DNA of 64,000 bases from Terriglobia bacterium (GTDB lineage Bacteria; Acidobacteriota; Terriglobia; Terriglobales; Acidobacteriaceae): the NCBI GenBank assembly GCA_020073565.1, contig JAIQEY010000002.1:124001-188000 (forward strand), written 5' to 3'. Position numbers and translations under genes: made by a program. Positions 26,030 through 34,863 of the stretch are shown one piece after another. The notes under the pieces were generated by a model that saw only the letters and a program-made list of their open reading frames with translations, made no database searches and was not told the origin of the DNA. Within the stretch, counting starts at the first letter, position 1. Each line of letters starts with the position of its first letter.

Positions 26030-28390
26030 TTACCGGCGGGCGGAAGTTCCCTGCAACTGGGCTACTTTGGTGTGCTGGGTGGTTTGCTCGTAGTGGGCGA
26101 TGCCCTTGTAGAGCGCTTCCGCGATCTGCTGTCGGTAGGTTTCGTTCTGCAGTTTTTGCTCGTCGGCCGGACTGCTGACAAAAGAGATCTCGGTGAGAAT
26201 GGCGGGCATGGTTGTTCCAGTCAGCACGGCGAAGGCGGCGTCCTTGATGCCGCGGTCGCGGAGGCCAGGGTTTTTTGTAGCCAGCGTGGCATAAAGAGAG
26301 CGCTGGACACTCGCCGCCAAACGGCGCGATTGTTCGATCTTTGCCTGCAGGCCGCCCGCCGACAGCGATGCCGTCACCGGCTTGACAATGCCGCCGTTTT
26401 CGCGGTTCTCCAGTTCCTTCGAGGCGGGGGCGGAGAAGAAGTTCGTGTAGTAGGTTTCGACGCCCCGCGCCGTGGCTAAATTGCTGTAGTTGGCGTGCAC
26501 CGATACGAACAGATCGGCTTGCGACTGGTTCGCGAGGTCGGCGCGTTGATCGAGCGGCAAGTAGGAGTCGTCGGTCCGGGTAAACACGACCTCGGATCCC
26601 AGACGCGCCTCGAGCAGCTTGCCGAGGCGCTGGCTCACGTCCAGCACTAGATCTTTTTCGAGCAGACCTTGGCGTCCGACGGTGCCCAAATCCCAGCCTC
26701 CGTGTCCGGCGTCGAGCATGATGCGGGATTTTCCAGTCTTTGCCGCCAGATGTTCCTCGGCTGGCTTCTGGGGCAAGGGCGATAAAGCCGCCGCAGCGGC
26801 AGCGCGGCCTGCGGAAGGCGCCGGTGTGACCTGGCCGCCGGCGACAGCCCGGTCATTGGCACGCAGTTCAACCACCAGGCGGTACGGGTTCGACTCCATG
26901 CTGACGGAGAAGTTCGATCCGTCCTTGGTGTCGAGTACGATGCGCGTCACGCCCGCGACCGGCTGAGCCGCGCGCACGCGCGTCAGCGAACTTTCACCTA
27001 CATCGATGGACTTGCCATCGAGTTCGGGAACCAGAACAGCATCATGCAGATCGAAGTAGATGCGTTCTGGCGACATCAGGCGATGCACTTCGTACGGCAC
27101 CTGATCTTCCATGTCGATGACGACGGTGCTTCCCAGGGTAGAAGACCAGTGACGAAGGCCGGTGATCTTGGGCAGAGCCGCGAGTTTTTCCGGCGAGGGA
27201 GCAGGCGCATCGGGTGCAAACTTTGCCGGATCCATCAGATTGTCGGAAACGGTCTGGGGCGCGGTCGAAGCTGGACCTAGAGGCGGCGTTGACACCGGTC
27301 TCAGTGTAGTGGTTGCTTTCGTGACTCCAGCGCTGGGCACCCGCATGCCCCACCACACGCCCGCGGAGAACAGCGCTGCTACCGCGATCAGCCCAATCAC
27401 TACATTCAACCCGGGCCTTGAACTGGGACCCGTGACCGCAGGCAGCGAGCGGAGGAAGCGGCGTTGCTTGGTCGGGGTCTCCGGCTCTTGTTCGATGTGT
27501 GGCTTGGCCTCTCCTGCGGAGAAGTGGAAATCGGGCACTGGGATGACGGGCTCGAGAACACTGTCCTGGACGACGGAAGGCGGTTTCAAAGTCGTGCGGA
27601 TCTCGCCCGTTGGCTTCACAGGCTCTCTCTTTGCAAGCTTTTCTATTGCAGGAAGAGCGACAACCGGCGGTGCGGTCACGACTGGAATCGCAGGCGCTGG
27701 GTTTGTGTAGAGTACTTCATCGGCGACGTCCGAGAGCCAGTCGATGCGGCGGTCCTGATCTTCAGGCTTGAGCGCGGAGAGAACGAGCTCGGCCAGCAGA
27801 TCCAGCGTGCGAATGTCGCCGTTGCTGAAGCCGAACGACGTTTTCGAAAACGCTTGAATTACGCCCAGACGAGCGCGTCGGCCACGCAGCGGAACGAGGG
27901 CGCTGGCCGTGGCTCCTAGTTGTTTGGTCAGGTCGAACTCGACGCGCGTGTCGGCTGCGCTGTCGTCGCAGCGCACGATGCGTCCCGAGGCAAGGCATTC
28001 GGCAAGAAAATCGGACGCCGACGTCAGGTGCGCGCCCCGTTCCACCAGAAACGACCCCGCCGCTGCACGGCAGAGAAAGCCCGATCCATCCGCCAGTGCG
28101 ATCATGACACCGTCGGCCCCGGTGATGGCCAGGGCACGATCGCAGATCAGTTGGAGCACCTCATCGAGGACGAAGCGCTCGGTCTGCAACAGATCTGCGG
28201 GAAGGGCGGATTGCGCGTTCGTTTGGCGGTTGCGAATCTTCGCGCGCAGGTCGGAGAACGCCAACAGCGATCCCATCGCCTCCTGCCGGGCGATGGACTC
28301 GAGGACGCGATTCCCCTCGCGCAGCGCAGCCCCGGGATCGGCAGCGACGGGCGTTGCTTCCCAGTCAACGCGGGTTGGGTGGGCGCTCAT
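26030..28390 (-). CDS. N-acetylmuramoyl-L-alanine amidase with AMIN domain and N-terminal GAF-TM module
   Basis: The 786 residues read in order: a GAF domain (about 76-207), a proline-rich linker, one membrane helix (328-348), an AMIN domain (about 411-510) and an Amidase_3 catalytic domain (about 556-780). The amidase shows the zinc motif LDAGHGGWDLG, FVSVHANYS and the C-terminal catalytic Glu in ILTEISFVSS. Amidase_3 enzymes cut the stem peptide from muramic acid during cell separation, and AMIN targets them to septal or polar wall. A cytoplasmic GAF sensor in front is not part of the usual AmiC layout. The start ATG 28390 (MSAHPTR) has no clear ribosome binding site; an upstream open frame exists. 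Confidence 0.85.
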   Translation of the reverse strand: MSAHPTRVDWEATPVAADPGAALREGNRVLESIARQEAMGSLLAFSDLRAKIRNRQTNAQSALPADLLQTERFVLDEVLQLICDRALAITGADGVMIALADGSGFLCRAAAGSFLVERGAHLTSASDFLAECLASGRIVRCDDSAADTRVEFDLTKQLGATASALVPLRGRRARLGVIQAFSKTSFGFSNGDIRTLDLLAELVLSALKPEDQDRRIDWLSDVADEVLYTNPAPAIPVVTAPPVVALPAIEKLAKREPVKPTGEIRTTLKPPSVVQDSVLEPVIPVPDFHFSAGEAKPHIEQEPETPTKQRRFLRSLPAVTGPSSRPGLNVVIGLIAVAALFSAGVWWGMRVPSAGVTKATTTLRPVSTPPLGPASTAPQTVSDNLMDPAKFAPDAPAPSPEKLAALPKITGLRHWSSTLGSTVVIDMEDQVPYEVHRLMSPERIYFDLHDAVLVPELDGKSIDVGESSLTRVRAAQPVAGVTRIVLDTKDGSNFSVSMESNPYRLVVELRANDRAVAGGQVTPAPSAGRAAAAAALSPLPQKPAEEHLAAKTGKSRIMLDAGHGGWDLGTVGRQGLLEKDLVLDVSQRLGKLLEARLGSEVVFTRTDDSYLPLDQRADLANQSQADLFVSVHANYSNLATARGVETYYTNFFSAPASKELENRENGGIVKPVTASLSAGGLQAKIEQSRRLAASVQRSLYATLATKNPGLRDRGIKDAAFAVLTGTTMPAILTEISFVSSPADEQKLQNETYRQQIAEALYKGIAHYEQTTQHTKVAQLQGTSARR

Positions 28391-28657
28391 GCTCAAACTG
28401 TAGCTATCGTGCGAACCAGGACCTAATCGCTTTCGCTGACGGCTGGGTTTTGGGTTCCGCGCATTGCTGCTCCCGCTCCCCACGACTAACGAATCCAAGG
28501 GCCTGATTGCTAAGGGTAATGAACTTTCGGCATGTACCGCAATGTCCAATGGTACAGGGCCGACCGTACTTTTGGGATCAGTCCTCGACAGAGACGAACA
28601 AAAGGCGAAACTGACGGTATGACCTTACTGTGTTTGCCCCACGCAGGAATCCGGCTT

Positions 28658-29011
28658 ATGCTGAGAACGATGGGATCCGCAGGAGTGGTGGTGGCAGAAG
28701 ACACGCACGGCCGCGAAAAATCCAGGAAATCCGGGTGGTTGTGGCCGGTTGGAGTGATGGCGACTGGCTTCGCAGGAGTGGTTCTGGTCGCATTGCGAGG
28801 GTGCTGGCATCGCAGGATGAGTTGGCCGGTGCGGATGCAGGGTCATGCGTACCAGGTGTGTCTGGGTTGCGGCGCCAAGCGGTTGTTCGACGAAGAGCAC
28901 TTTCGCGCGTATGGGCCATACCGGTATGATCTGAATGAACTGATTGCGTGGAAGAAGGCGTCCAACACAGAAAAGCGCACCTTACCCCATGTAGAACGCC
29001 CGGCTTCATAA
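28658..29011 (+). CDS. Conserved-looking small membrane-anchored cysteine-motif protein
   Basis: The 117-residue product has one hydrophobic helix (WPVGVMATGFAGVVLVAL) followed by a short domain with QVCLGCGAKRLFDEEHFRAY and GPYRYDLNELI. CLGC with the earlier CWHRRMSWPV could form a small metal knuckle. I recall similar short proteins in acidobacterial genomes, but no function. ATG 28658 is preceded by GCAGGAATCCGGCTT, a fair ribosome binding site; ATG 28619 is an alternative. It is divergent from the amidase. Confidence 0.6.
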   Translation: MLRTMGSAGVVVAEDTHGREKSRKSGWLWPVGVMATGFAGVVLVALRGCWHRRMSWPVRMQGHAYQVCLGCGAKRLFDEEHFRAYGPYRYDLNELIAWKKASNTEKRTLPHVERPAS

Positions 29012-29048
29012 CCTCTTGCTTCGAGGGGGCGCCCTTCTCTGTTCCCAG

Positions 29049-30008
29049 TTAGCTTCGCGTGGCGGCTACGGCTTCGGACTTGTACCACTCGACCGTGCGT
29101 CGCAGGCCTTCCTCAAAATTCACCAGGGTTTTGTAGCCGAGATGTTTTTGTGCTCGCGAGATGTCTGCGAGCGAGTGTTTGACGTCCCCGGCGCGCTCCG
29201 GGCCGTACTTGACTGTTCCGGTGTAGCCGATCAGCTTTTTGAGAGCCTCGAAAGTTTCGTTCAGGGTGACACGGCGGCCCGTGGCGCAGTTGAAGACGCG
29301 TCCGGCACACTCGGCGGCGGGAGCGGAGCAAGCCAGCAGATTGGCAGAGACAGCATTGTCAATGTAGGTGAAGTCGCGGCTGGTTTCGCCGTCTCCGAAA
29401 ATTGTTGGTTGCTCACCGCGCAGCATCTGCATGCTGAACTTGGCCAGAACTCCGGAGTAGGGAGACGTGGGATCCTGCCGCGGGCCGAAGATGTTGAAGT
29501 AGCGCAGGCACACGGTTTCGAGCCCATAGCAGCGGTAAAACGAGGTCATGTAGTACTCGCTGGCCAGTTTGGCGACGGCATAGGGCGAGATGGGATCCGG
29601 GCTCATCGCCTCGTGCTTCGGCAGCGTTGGCGTGTCGCCGTAAGCGGAGGAGGAGGCGGCATAGACGACTCGCTTCACTTTCGCGTCCCGCGCGGCGACC
29701 AGGACGTTGACCGTGCCGTCCACATTGACCCGGTTGCTGCTCAGAGGATCGAGCACAGACTTGGGCACGGACGGGAGAGCGGCTTGGTGGAGAACGAAAT
29801 CCACGCCTTCGCAAGCCTGGCGGGTGGCGTCGAGATCGAGAATGCTCACCTCGCGGAAGTCGATGCGATCGAGGACTTCGGTAAGGTTCTCGCGCCGGCC
29901 GGTGGAGAAGTTATCAATGCCTCGCACCTCATCGCCGCGATCCAGAAGTGCGCGCACCAAGGAGGATCCGATAAAGCCGGCTGCGCCGGTCACCAGGTAT
30001 TTGGCCAT
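29049..30008 (-). CDS. NAD-dependent sugar-nucleotide epimerase/dehydratase (extended SDR)
   Basis: These 319 residues begin with the NAD-binding TGAAGFIGSSLVRALL. The catalytic residues appear as Ser in AASSSAYGD and the YAVAKLASE Tyr-x3-Lys pair. It resembles UDP-glucose/UDP-GlcNAc 4-epimerases (GalE/WbpP type), with NFSTGRRENL after the first beta-alpha unit. It would provide a nucleotide sugar, possibly for the polysaccharide locus 12 kb away or for lipopolysaccharide. It follows a PilZ gene by 37 bases in the order engB, pilZ, epimerase. The exact substrate is not readable. Confidence 0.87.
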   Translation of the reverse strand: MAKYLVTGAAGFIGSSLVRALLDRGDEVRGIDNFSTGRRENLTEVLDRIDFREVSILDLDATRQACEGVDFVLHQAALPSVPKSVLDPLSSNRVNVDGTVNVLVAARDAKVKRVVYAASSSAYGDTPTLPKHEAMSPDPISPYAVAKLASEYYMTSFYRCYGLETVCLRYFNIFGPRQDPTSPYSGVLAKFSMQMLRGEQPTIFGDGETSRDFTYIDNAVSANLLACSAPAAECAGRVFNCATGRRVTLNETFEALKKLIGYTGTVKYGPERAGDVKHSLADISRAQKHLGYKTLVNFEEGLRRTVEWYKSEAVAATRS

Positions 30009-30045
30009 AACCTTTTCATGATAACGAATTTCTCGAAATGCGGGT

Positions 30046-30693
30046 TCAGCGGCGAGCGCGCTTCGCGATCTGGTAGAACTCCTGGCGTGAGAGCAAGTGG
30101 TTGCTGCGGAAGAACTGCGTTAGTTCATCGAGCATGGTCTTTGAGTCGACGTCTGCCAGGGAGATGGTCGAGTCGGCGAATTGGGCGGCGGCCAATGCGG
30201 AATTGGATACGGAACTTTGCCCCGACAAGGCGGCGAGCAGTTTCTCCAACTGCAACTGCTGCCCAGGTTCTATCTGCAAGAAGCACATTCCCATCCCCAG
30301 GAATGGATAGGAGACGCGAACCGTAGCGACCACACGCACCTTGATACCGACGGATTCGAGGTTCAGGCTCACTCGCGTGCCCACGGGGAAAGTATTGTTC
30401 ATCTCGACGTAGCACCCGTGCAGGCTGACATCGGTGAGGGTTCCCCACATGCGGACATCGCTGCCCTCGGGCCAGAATTCCGCGCTTCCCGAGCACCGGA
30501 ACCGTGGACTACGCCGCCGTTCTTTAGAACCGGGGGAACTGGCTGCTGCCGGGACCACGACCCGGCTGGCGGTCGCCGAGGGCGCGTCGTCGTAGGACTG
30601 GGTCTTAAGCCGGCGTAGATAGTCGACGCCTTCTTCCGCCTTTCGGACCTCGAGCGAGTGGCCAGGTTGTTCGGTTTCGATGTTCGGGTCCAC
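30046..30693 (-). CDS. PilZ-domain protein
   Basis: After a flexible N-terminus, residues 60-165 hold a PilZ domain: ERRRSPRFRCSG provides the RxxxR cyclic-di-GMP motif and LTDVSLHGCYVEM the D/NxSxxG motif. Both ligand-binding motifs are intact. A short C-terminal helical tail (about 50 residues) follows. The start is GTG 30693, preceded by GGAAGGAGTTTCTC. Lying between engB and a sugar epimerase, it may link cyclic di-GMP to envelope polysaccharide, as inference. Confidence 0.85.
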   Translation of the reverse strand: MDPNIETEQPGHSLEVRKAEEGVDYLRRLKTQSYDDAPSATASRVVVPAAASSPGSKERRRSPRFRCSGSAEFWPEGSDVRMWGTLTDVSLHGCYVEMNNTFPVGTRVSLNLESVGIKVRVVATVRVSYPFLGMGMCFLQIEPGQQLQLEKLLAALSGQSSVSNSALAAAQFADSTISLADVDSKTMLDELTQFFRSNHLLSRQEFYQIAKRARR

Positions 30694-30751
30694 GAGAAAC
30701 TCCTTCCGAACAAATCACTATTCCGGTTTATCGGAAGATAACCGCAAAACT

Positions 30752-31354
30752 TTAGAGGACCGGGAAGTTGGAAATCGAGTGCAGAATTCGGGCCCAGAGG
30801 TCGTCCTTGCCGGTGCCGGTTTTAGCGGAAAACGGCACGATGGGAGTCGGGGCGTATTCCTGACCGAGGGTTCGAAGGGCCTTCTGCAATTCGCTTCCCG
30901 AGAGCCGATCGCACTTGGTGGCAACAATGATGTGATTCCGCTTGGTGGCCGCGAGGAATTCCAGCAGTTGGCGGTCGCTCGACTGGGGCGGAATGTTGGA
31001 ATCGATGAGCGCGAAGCAAAGGGCCAGACTGGGTCGCTCGGTGAGATAAGGATCCACGAAGCGGGCCCAGTCCTGGGAAATCTCGCGCGAGATCTTGGCA
31101 AAGCCGTAGCCGGGGAGATCGGTGAACAGCAGTTCTGGTTTGGGATGGCCGGCGCGGCGAATTTCGAAAAAGTTGATGCTGCGGGTGCGTCCGGGAGTGT
31201 TACTGGTGCGGGCCAGTTTGGCGCCGACGAGGGAATTGATGACGCTGGATTTGCCGACGTTGGAGCGGCCGAGAAATGCGATTTCGGGCAGCGAGGGAGC
31301 AGGGAAATGCGCTGCGTCGCTGGCCGAAGTCATGAATCGAGCAAAAATTCTCAT
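30752..31354 (-). CDS. engB: Ribosome biogenesis GTP-binding protein EngB (YsxC/YihA)
   Basis: The 200-residue TRAFAC GTPase shows all G motifs: G1 GRSNVGKSS, G2 threonine in TPGRTRSINFFE, G3 DLPGYG, G4 TKCD and G5 SAK. It assists maturation of the large ribosomal subunit and is usually essential. The length is normal. ATG 31354 has no good ribosome binding site; ATG 31333 would remove seven residues. It leads the co-directional set engB-pilZ-epimerase. Confidence 0.93.
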   Translation of the reverse strand: MRIFARFMTSASDAAHFPAPSLPEIAFLGRSNVGKSSVINSLVGAKLARTSNTPGRTRSINFFEIRRAGHPKPELLFTDLPGYGFAKISREISQDWARFVDPYLTERPSLALCFALIDSNIPPQSSDRQLLEFLAATKRNHIIVATKCDRLSGSELQKALRTLGQEYAPTPIVPFSAKTGTGKDDLWARILHSISNFPVL

Positions 31355-31473
31355 AGGTTTAAGAAAGTTTTTCGAGACCTAGTATCTCCTAAGGCAATAC
31401 TTTCATTCCCGACTGGCGGTTGCAAGTGGACCTCTGCGATCTTTCCCAGCTATAAGTCACATGAGGAGGACGA

Positions 31474-32217
31474 ATGCCCATGCGACACATTGCTATTTTC
31501 CTGTTGGCCACGGTTTGCAGTTGTCAGGCCCAGATCAGCCTGGGATCGAACCAAAACACGATCAGCATCACCGGAGATGCCGAGGTCAAAGTGGTGCCGG
31601 ACCGAGCCAACGTCTATCTTGGAGTCGAAACCCGGAACAAAGACATCGCTGCGGCATCCGCCCAGAACGACACTGACGTCCGGCAGGTGATCGCTTCGAT
31701 TCGCCAGCTTGGGGTTGATTCCACGGACATCCAAACGGATTTCTACCATGTTGAAATTGTCTATTCGGGGAACGCGGGGACCATCGTCGACTACTACAAG
31801 GTCACCAAAGAGATCCAAGTGGTGCTGAAGGACGTTTCGCGCTTCGAGGGGTTGCTGAATACCGTTCTGCGCGCGGGCGCCAACCATGTCTACGGGATCG
31901 ACTTCAGCACTTCGGAGTTGCGGAAGCATCGGGACGAGGCTCGCGCCCTGGCGGCGAAAGCGGCGATCGAAAAGGCCAATGATCTGGCCGCCGCAGCGGG
32001 CATGAAAGTCGTGGGCAAACCGACCTCGGTCAGCTCCTACTCCTATGGCGGGGGCTCGTGGTACGGGCGCTGCTGCGGGTATGGCTATGGAAACAGCATG
32101 TACCAGAACGTGGTGCAGAACGTGGCTTCCAACGGAGGGGAAGGTGCGCAGGGAACGATCTCGCTAGGCAAGATCAGCGTCACCGCCAGCGTAACCATGA
32201 CGATTCAGATTCAGTAA
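31474..32217 (+). CDS. SIMPL (DUF541) domain periplasmic protein
   Basis: A signal peptide (HIAIFLLATVCSCQAQ) precedes the SIMPL domain: ISITGDAEVKVVPDRANVYL, then IQTDFYHVEIVYS and RDEARALAAKAAIEKANDLA. A glycine/tyrosine-rich loop near residue 195 (SYGGGSWYGRCCGYGYG) is unusual. Such proteins form oligomeric rings in the periplasm or outer membrane, with a poorly known role in stress tolerance. The start ATG has AGGAGGACGA upstream, a near-ideal ribosome binding site. It is divergent from engB. Confidence 0.88.
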   Translation: MPMRHIAIFLLATVCSCQAQISLGSNQNTISITGDAEVKVVPDRANVYLGVETRNKDIAAASAQNDTDVRQVIASIRQLGVDSTDIQTDFYHVEIVYSGNAGTIVDYYKVTKEIQVVLKDVSRFEGLLNTVLRAGANHVYGIDFSTSELRKHRDEARALAAKAAIEKANDLAAAAGMKVVGKPTSVSSYSYGGGSWYGRCCGYGYGNSMYQNVVQNVASNGGEGAQGTISLGKISVTASVTMTIQIQ

Positions 32218-32230
32218 GACCGCCCGCAGG

Positions 32231-32446
32231 TCACAAGCCGAGCGGACGTTTGTTCTCGAGGTCCTCTTCTTTGAGCGGGTGGAACTTGTGCCAGAGCGCG
32301 AGGCCGCCAGCGATCACGATCCCGATCAGCACGCTGATGACGAAGAACAAGCGGTACGCGGGCAGGGCGATGAGAAGGATCGCGACTACCGCGATGGCGA
32401 CGATGAGCCCGGCGGATCCGGTGACGCCGAATCGGAAACGCTCCAT
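32231..32446 (-). CDS. Small two-helix membrane protein, unknown
   Basis: The 71 residues have two hydrophobic helices (GLIVAIAVVAILLIALPAY and LFFVISVLIGIVIAGGLALW) and a charged tail (HPLKEEDLENKRP). It converges on the SIMPL gene, 13 bases apart. No family is recognised. Confidence 0.65.
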   Translation of the reverse strand: MERFRFGVTGSAGLIVAIAVVAILLIALPAYRLFFVISVLIGIVIAGGLALWHKFHPLKEEDLENKRPLGL

Positions 32447-32628
32447 GACGCAATTTTAGCGCCGACCTGGGGTGCGAGAACAAGAGCACAGCGCCACATA
32501 TCCCGGGCGCGATCACTCGGCCCACTCCTCCGCCTGGTCTGTAGAAACGAATTTGCCTGCGGCTATCCGGTGATGCGGACCGGGTTGTGGGGCGGAGGCG
32601 TGAGGAAACAGGACTTTGCTTTTCCTGA

Positions 32629-32994
32629 CTACTGGCTGCTGGCTGCTGCTTTCAAATCCCTGCGGATCAAAGCGAAATCCAACAGGAAACCGAGCCCGGC
32701 TGCGAGCGGTACGATCCCGACCGCGGCCGCCTTCCACGCGTCCGGTTCGGCGCGCGCGATCAGTGCCATCATCGCAATGTAGCCCAGCGAGATTGCTGCC
32801 AATAGGATTCCCCAGCGCCGCGAACGTGCAGCCTCAGAAAGATCCGGTTCCATCGCAACGTTCGCTCCGCGTGCGATCGCTGCCAGCCGTTCCTCGGTCC
32901 GCAATTTCCGGACGCGGTAGTACATGTACATTGCAGCCAGTGGAATTCCAAAGAACAAGGTCACTGCCACCAAACCAATAAAGTTGCCGTCCAT
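32629..32994 (-). CDS. DUF6249-like small membrane protein
   Basis: The 121 residues start with a helix (LVAVTLFFGIPLAAMYMYY), then a charged loop with RKLRTEERLAAIARG, and two more helices. This is the layout of DUF6249 proteins, which often accompany ECF sigma/anti-sigma pairs; no sigma gene is adjacent here. GCAAAGGAGCGCACG before ATG 32994 gives a clear ribosome binding site. Confidence 0.75.
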   Translation of the reverse strand: MDGNFIGLVAVTLFFGIPLAAMYMYYRVRKLRTEERLAAIARGANVAMEPDLSEAARSRRWGILLAAISLGYIAMMALIARAEPDAWKAAAVGIVPLAAGLGFLLDFALIRRDLKAAASSQ

Positions 32995-33102
32995 CGTGCG
33001 CTCCTTTGCAAGGTGCCTTCAGCGCCCTGCTTCATCTGAATGTAGATACGCACGAGGTTGCGGGGAAGTTCCGCGGCTATTCGAGCCCATCCAAACCCAC
33101 GA

Positions 33103-33210
33103 GGGTGCCCCACTCATCGCGTTCTGTGCGATGAGTGGGATCGGTGCAGAATGGAGCGCTGCCGTGATCAAAGGGATGGGCACAGCTTCACAGGCTTCGG
33201 GAAAAGTCTG
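33103..33210 (+). repeat. ~105-bp dispersed repeat with hairpin, copy 1
   Basis: GGGTGCCCCACTCATCGC, then a short loop and GCGATGAGTGGG, form a stem. The element continues with GCAGAATGGAGCGCTGCCGT and a CACAGCTTCACAGGCTTCGG tail. The same order recurs at 34035-34139 in direct orientation, so the two copies flank the small gene between them. Confidence 0.75.
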
Positions 33211-33487
33211 ATTTTGGGTGGCGCAGCGCCGGGGTCCCCGGCAAGCCCGGTTTTGGCTTGCTGGGGTGGAGGGCTTTAGAGTGTGCGTGTGAACTCGTTT
33301 TTCGGGCAATCCGGTGGAACAAAGATGACGAACGCAAAGCCCCGGAGGGGCGTCTGCCAATAGCCCGGCGCTTCAGCGCCGGGAAGCTCTAGCGCTGCGA
33401 ATCAGAGCTTTGTTTCCATCGTCGGCTTTCAGCCGCTGAGGTCGCGACCAACGTTTACAAGAGACCTCGCATCCGCGAGACCCACGC

Positions 33488-33512
33488 CTAAGCGAAGCTT
33501 GGACGGGTCACC
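33488..33512 (+). repeat. CCTAAGCGAAGCTTGGACGG-type short repeat, copy 1
   Basis: CCTAAGCGAAGCTTGGACGG then GTCAC. A close copy lies at 34147-34171. Confidence 0.55.
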
Positions 33513-33557
33513 CGACGCCAGGAGCTTCGCTCCGCGGTATCCGCCCGCACTCGCGAA

Positions 33558-33845
33558 TCAAGCTTGCAGGGGCGATCTGCTCAGCGCACCTGGTTCACTG
33601 TTCGCTGCCCGGATCGATTTGGAGTTCTTCTCCTCCGCCGGCAGCGGCGACTGCTTCAGATAGGCAAAAGCCGACAATACCCCGTTCAGCAGGAACAAGA
33701 CGACCATTAACTTCATGGTCGGCACAAGCTGATCGCCAAAGTTAAAAGTGGTGGGACTGATTGCGGATACAGACACGCCTCCGGTAACTGCCGTCGCGCC
33801 GCCGCCGATGAATGCTGCTGCTAGTCTATGAAGCCATGCGTTCAT
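33558..33845 (-). CDS. Small two-helix membrane protein (holin-like layout), unknown
   Basis: These 95 residues have an N-terminal helix (RLAAAFIGGGATAVTGGVSV) and a second one (KLMVVLFLLNGVLSAFAYL), then a charged, disordered tail. The ATG is preceded by GAGGAGATGAGTT, a strong ribosome binding site. Similar small proteins occur in acidobacterial genomes and in phage-like settings, but no lysis partner is visible here. It lies alone between two direct copies of a 105-base repeat, an island-like setting. Confidence 0.65.
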   Translation of the reverse strand: MNAWLHRLAAAFIGGGATAVTGGVSVSAISPTTFNFGDQLVPTMKLMVVLFLLNGVLSAFAYLKQSPLPAEEKNSKSIRAANSEPGALSRSPLQA

Positions 33846-34034
33846 AACTCATCTCCTCAAACGGGATCGGCGATCTCCTGGCGGGGCTTGTCGAAACTCC
33901 AGGGACGACCAACTTCCGTTCAGCACGAGACGGATCTTGAACCGCAGCTGCCAAAAAGTCCATAGAGACACTATGAACTCGTCTGAATCCTCATAGACCG
34001 TCAAACTCATCAACTGTCGTACGAGACGTGGGGC

Positions 34035-34139
34035 GGGTGCCCCACTCATCGCGTTCTGTGCGATGAGTGGGATTCCGCGCAGAACGGAGCGCCGCCGTCA
34101 CCAAAGGGAAGCGTACGGCTTCACAGCTTGCGGAAGAAA
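34035..34139 (+). repeat. ~105-bp dispersed repeat with hairpin, copy 2
   Basis: It has the same order of modules as 33103-33210: GGGTGCCCCACTCATCGC, the GCGATGAGTGGG arm, CAGAACGGAGCGCCGCCGT and CGGCTTCACAGCTTGCGG. It is a direct repeat of the first copy about 930 bases away. Confidence 0.75.
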
Positions 34140-34146
34140 AGCCCCG

Positions 34147-34171
34147 CCCAAGCGAAGCTTGGACGGGGCAC
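34147..34171 (+). repeat. CCAAGCGAAGCTTGGACGGG-type short repeat, copy 2
   Basis: CCAAGCGAAGCTTGGACGGG then GCAC, matching 33488-33512. It contains the near-palindrome AAGCGAAGCTT. Confidence 0.55.
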
Positions 34172-34180
34172 CCTCCCGGC

Positions 34181-34810
34181 CTATTGATGGGAGACAACCG
34201 GCTGGCCCGCAGTTTTCAATAGGAAGAGCTCCGTGAGAGTAGTGACTCCGCCCACAGCATTGCGGGTCCATTCGCACCTGAAGTCTTCTCCTTCACGCGG
34301 GAGCCAATCCATCTTATTCAGAGCGGTAATTGCTTCCGGGGCGGTCTTCGTCCCAGACATGTAGTGCTCGAACGCGTCATATCCAAAAACGGGAAGGTCG
34401 GTCTCGTGGCTAGCGATTAGATGATCCCGCGAGACTACGCAGCATTGGACGTGTTTATACTCAGTCAGCTGTTTGGCCAATTTCCCGCGATCCGCGAGAA
34501 ACCTCGGATTAGCTGTGAGGAAGGCCTTAATTGCTTTGATCTGAGCGATTCCTTTGCGGATCTCTGAATCCCGTTGAAGAATCTCACGAGGCGCGTACGG
34601 TTTTCTCGGCCACTTCAACTCTGCCAGCACTAGAGCATCACTGACGGGGTCTTCTAGCAACAAGTCCAGATCCGGGATGCCCTTTCCCAACTTGAATGGC
34701 CCGGTGACGTTTAGTGGAGGGCGAACTGAGGTCTTCAGTTGATCGCGCATCTCCTCTTCCTTTGTCAAAGACGTCAATGAATGAATCTGTGGCCTGAGGT
34801 AGGAACACAC
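34181..34810 (-). CDS. Putative PD-(D/E)xK nuclease-like protein; probable 3' part of a frameshifted gene
   Basis: The 209-residue frame begins at GTG 34810, but protein-like sequence (NWEENILRVCSYLRPQI) continues upstream of it, without a stop, into the end of the previous gene. Residues 47-66 read PDLDLLLEDP, then LAELKW, giving Asp49...Glu64-x-Lys66. This fits the PD-(D/E)xK core of restriction-type or repair nucleases, followed by a helix as expected. The family match is by motif only. Local GC content is lower than in the neighbours, suggesting transfer. Either the two frames were one gene of about 550 codons now broken (or mis-sequenced), or they are two overlapping genes. Confidence 0.55.
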   Translation of the reverse strand: MCSYLRPQIHSLTSLTKEEEMRDQLKTSVRPPLNVTGPFKLGKGIPDLDLLLEDPVSDALVLAELKWPRKPYAPREILQRDSEIRKGIAQIKAIKAFLTANPRFLADRGKLAKQLTEYKHVQCCVVSRDHLIASHETDLPVFGYDAFEHYMSGTKTAPEAITALNKMDWLPREGEDFRCEWTRNAVGGVTTLTELFLLKTAGQPVVSHQ

Positions 34811-34863
34811 CCGAAGGATGTTCTCCTCCCAGTTACTCGCGAGAGGGAATGCTGGCGCTATGG

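Larger units (their letters stand above)
32995..33557. other. Gene-free, repeat-rich stretch
   Basis: About 560 bases hold only dispersed repeats: the hairpin unit at 33103-33210, a CCCCGGAGGGGCG module with GCCCGGCGCTTCAGCGCCGGG near 33345-33385, and GAAGCTTGGACGGGTCACCC near 33495. Open frames across it are made of repeat sequence and are not convincing genes. Confidence 0.65.
33846..34180. other. Gene-free stretch with repeats
   Basis: About 335 bases include the second 105-base repeat (34035-34139) and the AGCGAAGCTTGGACGGGGCA module (34147-34171). A 66-codon frame on the minus strand overlaps the repeat and is not convincing. Confidence 0.6.

Noticed and set aside
30680..31690. 336-codon plus-strand frame across engB and the PilZ gene start
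   Set aside because: It is antisense to EngB, which has all five GTPase motifs.
33019..33360. 113-codon minus-strand frame before the small membrane gene
   Set aside because: It consists of dispersed repeat sequence; no ribosome binding site.
33849..34049. 66-codon minus-strand frame
   Set aside because: It starts inside a repeat and lacks support; some middle residues look protein-like, but this is not enough.
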